From Chloroflexota bacterium (GTDB taxonomy: Bacteria; Chloroflexota; Dehalococcoidia; UBA3495): a stretch of 5,082 bases of DNA. Below, one piece after another: positions 4,302 to 5,082 of this stretch. Each line of letters begins with the position of its first letter. Position 1 is the first letter of the stretch. The notes below the pieces were generated by a model. That model did no database searches. It worked only from the letters and a program-made list of their open reading frames with translations, and was not told where the DNA came from. The position numbers and the translations under genes are program-made. The stretch is taken from contig JACZRM010000150.1 of NCBI GenBank assembly GCA_022576105.1, positions 1 through 5,082 of the forward strand, written 5' to 3'.

Positions 4302-5082
4302 GTGCAACCTTCAGCGACCAGAGACGTACATATTCTGGATGTACAACCCTTGATCACGCCGATTGACCTGGTCAACAAACTACCGATTACTCCGGATGTG
4401 GAACAGGTGGTGTTGTCCGGTCGGGAGCAGGTTAGAAGTATTCTAAACAGTGACGACCCCAGGTTGCTGGTAATTGTCGGCCCTTGCTCCATCCATAATA
4501 AAGATATCGCACTGGAATACGCCAGGCGGCTCAACGAACTGTCCCAGGACCTTAGCGACCGACTGATGATTGTGATGAGGGTCTACTTTGAAAAGCCCCG
4601 CACCACCGTTGGCTGGAAGGGCCTGATCTACGATCCTCATCTGAACGATTCCTTTGATATTGAGGCCGGTTTGATCGAGGCACGCTCTTTGCTGTTGGAG
4701 ATTGGACAAATGGGAATGTACGCCGGTACCGAGTTCCTCGACCCGGTGGTTCCTCAGTATCTAGCCGGTCTAATTACCTGGTCGACCATTGGCGCCCGCA
4801 CCACCGAGAGCCAGATTCACCGGCAGATGGCCAGCGGGCTGAGCATGCCGGTGGGTTTCAAGAACGGCACCGACGGCAACGCGCAGATCGCGGTGGATGC
4901 CATGCTCTCGGCCCGCAGCCCCCACGGTTTTTTGGGACTGGACCATGAGGGCCGGACGGCGTTGGTGCGCACTACCGGCAATCCGGACGGTCACCTGGTG
5001 TTGCGGGGCGGCAGCCAGGGCCCCAACTTCGGAGCCGAAGCGGTGGCCGAAGCCAAGCGGCGGCTGGCAGTCGCCGGCGTAC
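4302..5082 (+). CDS. aroG: Type I-alpha DAHP synthase (3-deoxy-7-phosphoheptulonate synthase), 3' end cut by window
   Basis: Cytoplasmic enzyme condensing phosphoenolpyruvate and erythrose 4-phosphate to DAHP, the first step of the shikimate pathway. The window holds 260 codons of an expected 350 or so. Alignment by eye to E. coli AroG/AroF/AroH is close and nearly collinear: GPCSIHN (60-66; Cys62 matches the metal ligand Cys61 of AroG), MRVYFEKPRTTVGWKGLI (92-109), GTEFLDPVVPQY (142-153), GARTTESQIHRQMASG (164-179), PVGFKNGTDG (183-192) and LRGGSQGPN (234-242). Pro151 and Ser181 correspond to AroG positions linked to feedback inhibition (Pro150, Ser180), and the N-terminal extension needed for allostery is present, so end-product inhibition is likely. 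Which aromatic amino acid inhibits cannot be told, and the aroF/G/H symbol is a convenience. The remaining metal ligands lie beyond the window. The GTG start has a perfect AGGAGG. Expression is apparently controlled by the upstream attenuator. Confidence 0.95.
   Translation, partial: MQPSATRDVHILDVQPLITPIDLVNKLPITPDVEQVVLSGREQVRSILNSDDPRLLVIVGPCSIHNKDIALEYARRLNELSQDLSDRLMIVMRVYFEKPRTTVGWKGLIYDPHLNDSFDIEAGLIEARSLLLEIGQMGMYAGTEFLDPVVPQYLAGLITWSTIGARTTESQIHRQMASGLSMPVGFKNGTDGNAQIAVDAMLSARSPHGFLGLDHEGRTALVRTTGNPDGHLVLRGGSQGPNFGAEAVAEAKRRLAVAGV

Noticed and set aside
4277..4994. Minus-strand open frames opposite the DAHP synthase
   Set aside because: The plus strand encodes an unmistakable DAHP synthase in one uninterrupted frame.

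Overview
The window is a bacterial chromosomal segment of moderately high G+C. It holds a leftward metal-uptake operon, a repeat-rich spacer, and a rightward aromatic-amino-acid gene preceded by a long regulatory leader. The spacer carries short palindromic repeats of a kind I associate with Chloroflexota (Dehalococcoidia-like) and some other environmental genomes. No rRNA or other strong phylogenetic marker is present, so the placement is a low-confidence guess.

Left and centre, minus strand (transcribed from 3584 down to 1): a Fur-family regulator (probably Zur), a metal-binding lipoprotein (ZnuA), an ATPase (ZnuC) and an ABC-3 permease (ZnuB). These are packed with a 14-nt overlap, a 26-nt gap and an 8-nt overlap. 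After a 142-bp gap comes the first 25 codons of a further gene with a strong ribosome-binding site, cut by the window edge. A near-consensus sigma70 promoter (TTGACA, 16 bp, AATAAT) lies just upstream of the regulator and overlaps dyad sequences that could be its own operator. The arrangement suggests an autoregulated high-affinity zinc (or manganese) importer. Two small tandem duplications stand out: a 17-bp perfect duplication at the znuA/znuC junction, and three 15-bp units encoding an acidic tail on ZnuC.

Spacer, 3585-4057: no convincing gene. It holds several REP-like hairpins (around 3775-3804, 3870-3893 and 3918-3948) and a 12-bp direct repeat flanking them.

Right, plus strand: a type I-alpha DAHP synthase (first enzyme of the shikimate pathway) starts at a GTG at 4302 and runs off the window. 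Its upstream region contains a 30-codon leader peptide ORF at 4058-4150. Codons 6-15 of that ORF read WLSYGYYYFF: one Trp, four Tyr and two Phe codons in ten. It is followed by a strong stem-loop with a short T run (4174-4205). This is the architecture of ribosome-mediated transcription attenuation, here apparently responsive to all three aromatic amino acids and controlling entry into their common pathway. It is the most interesting item in the window.
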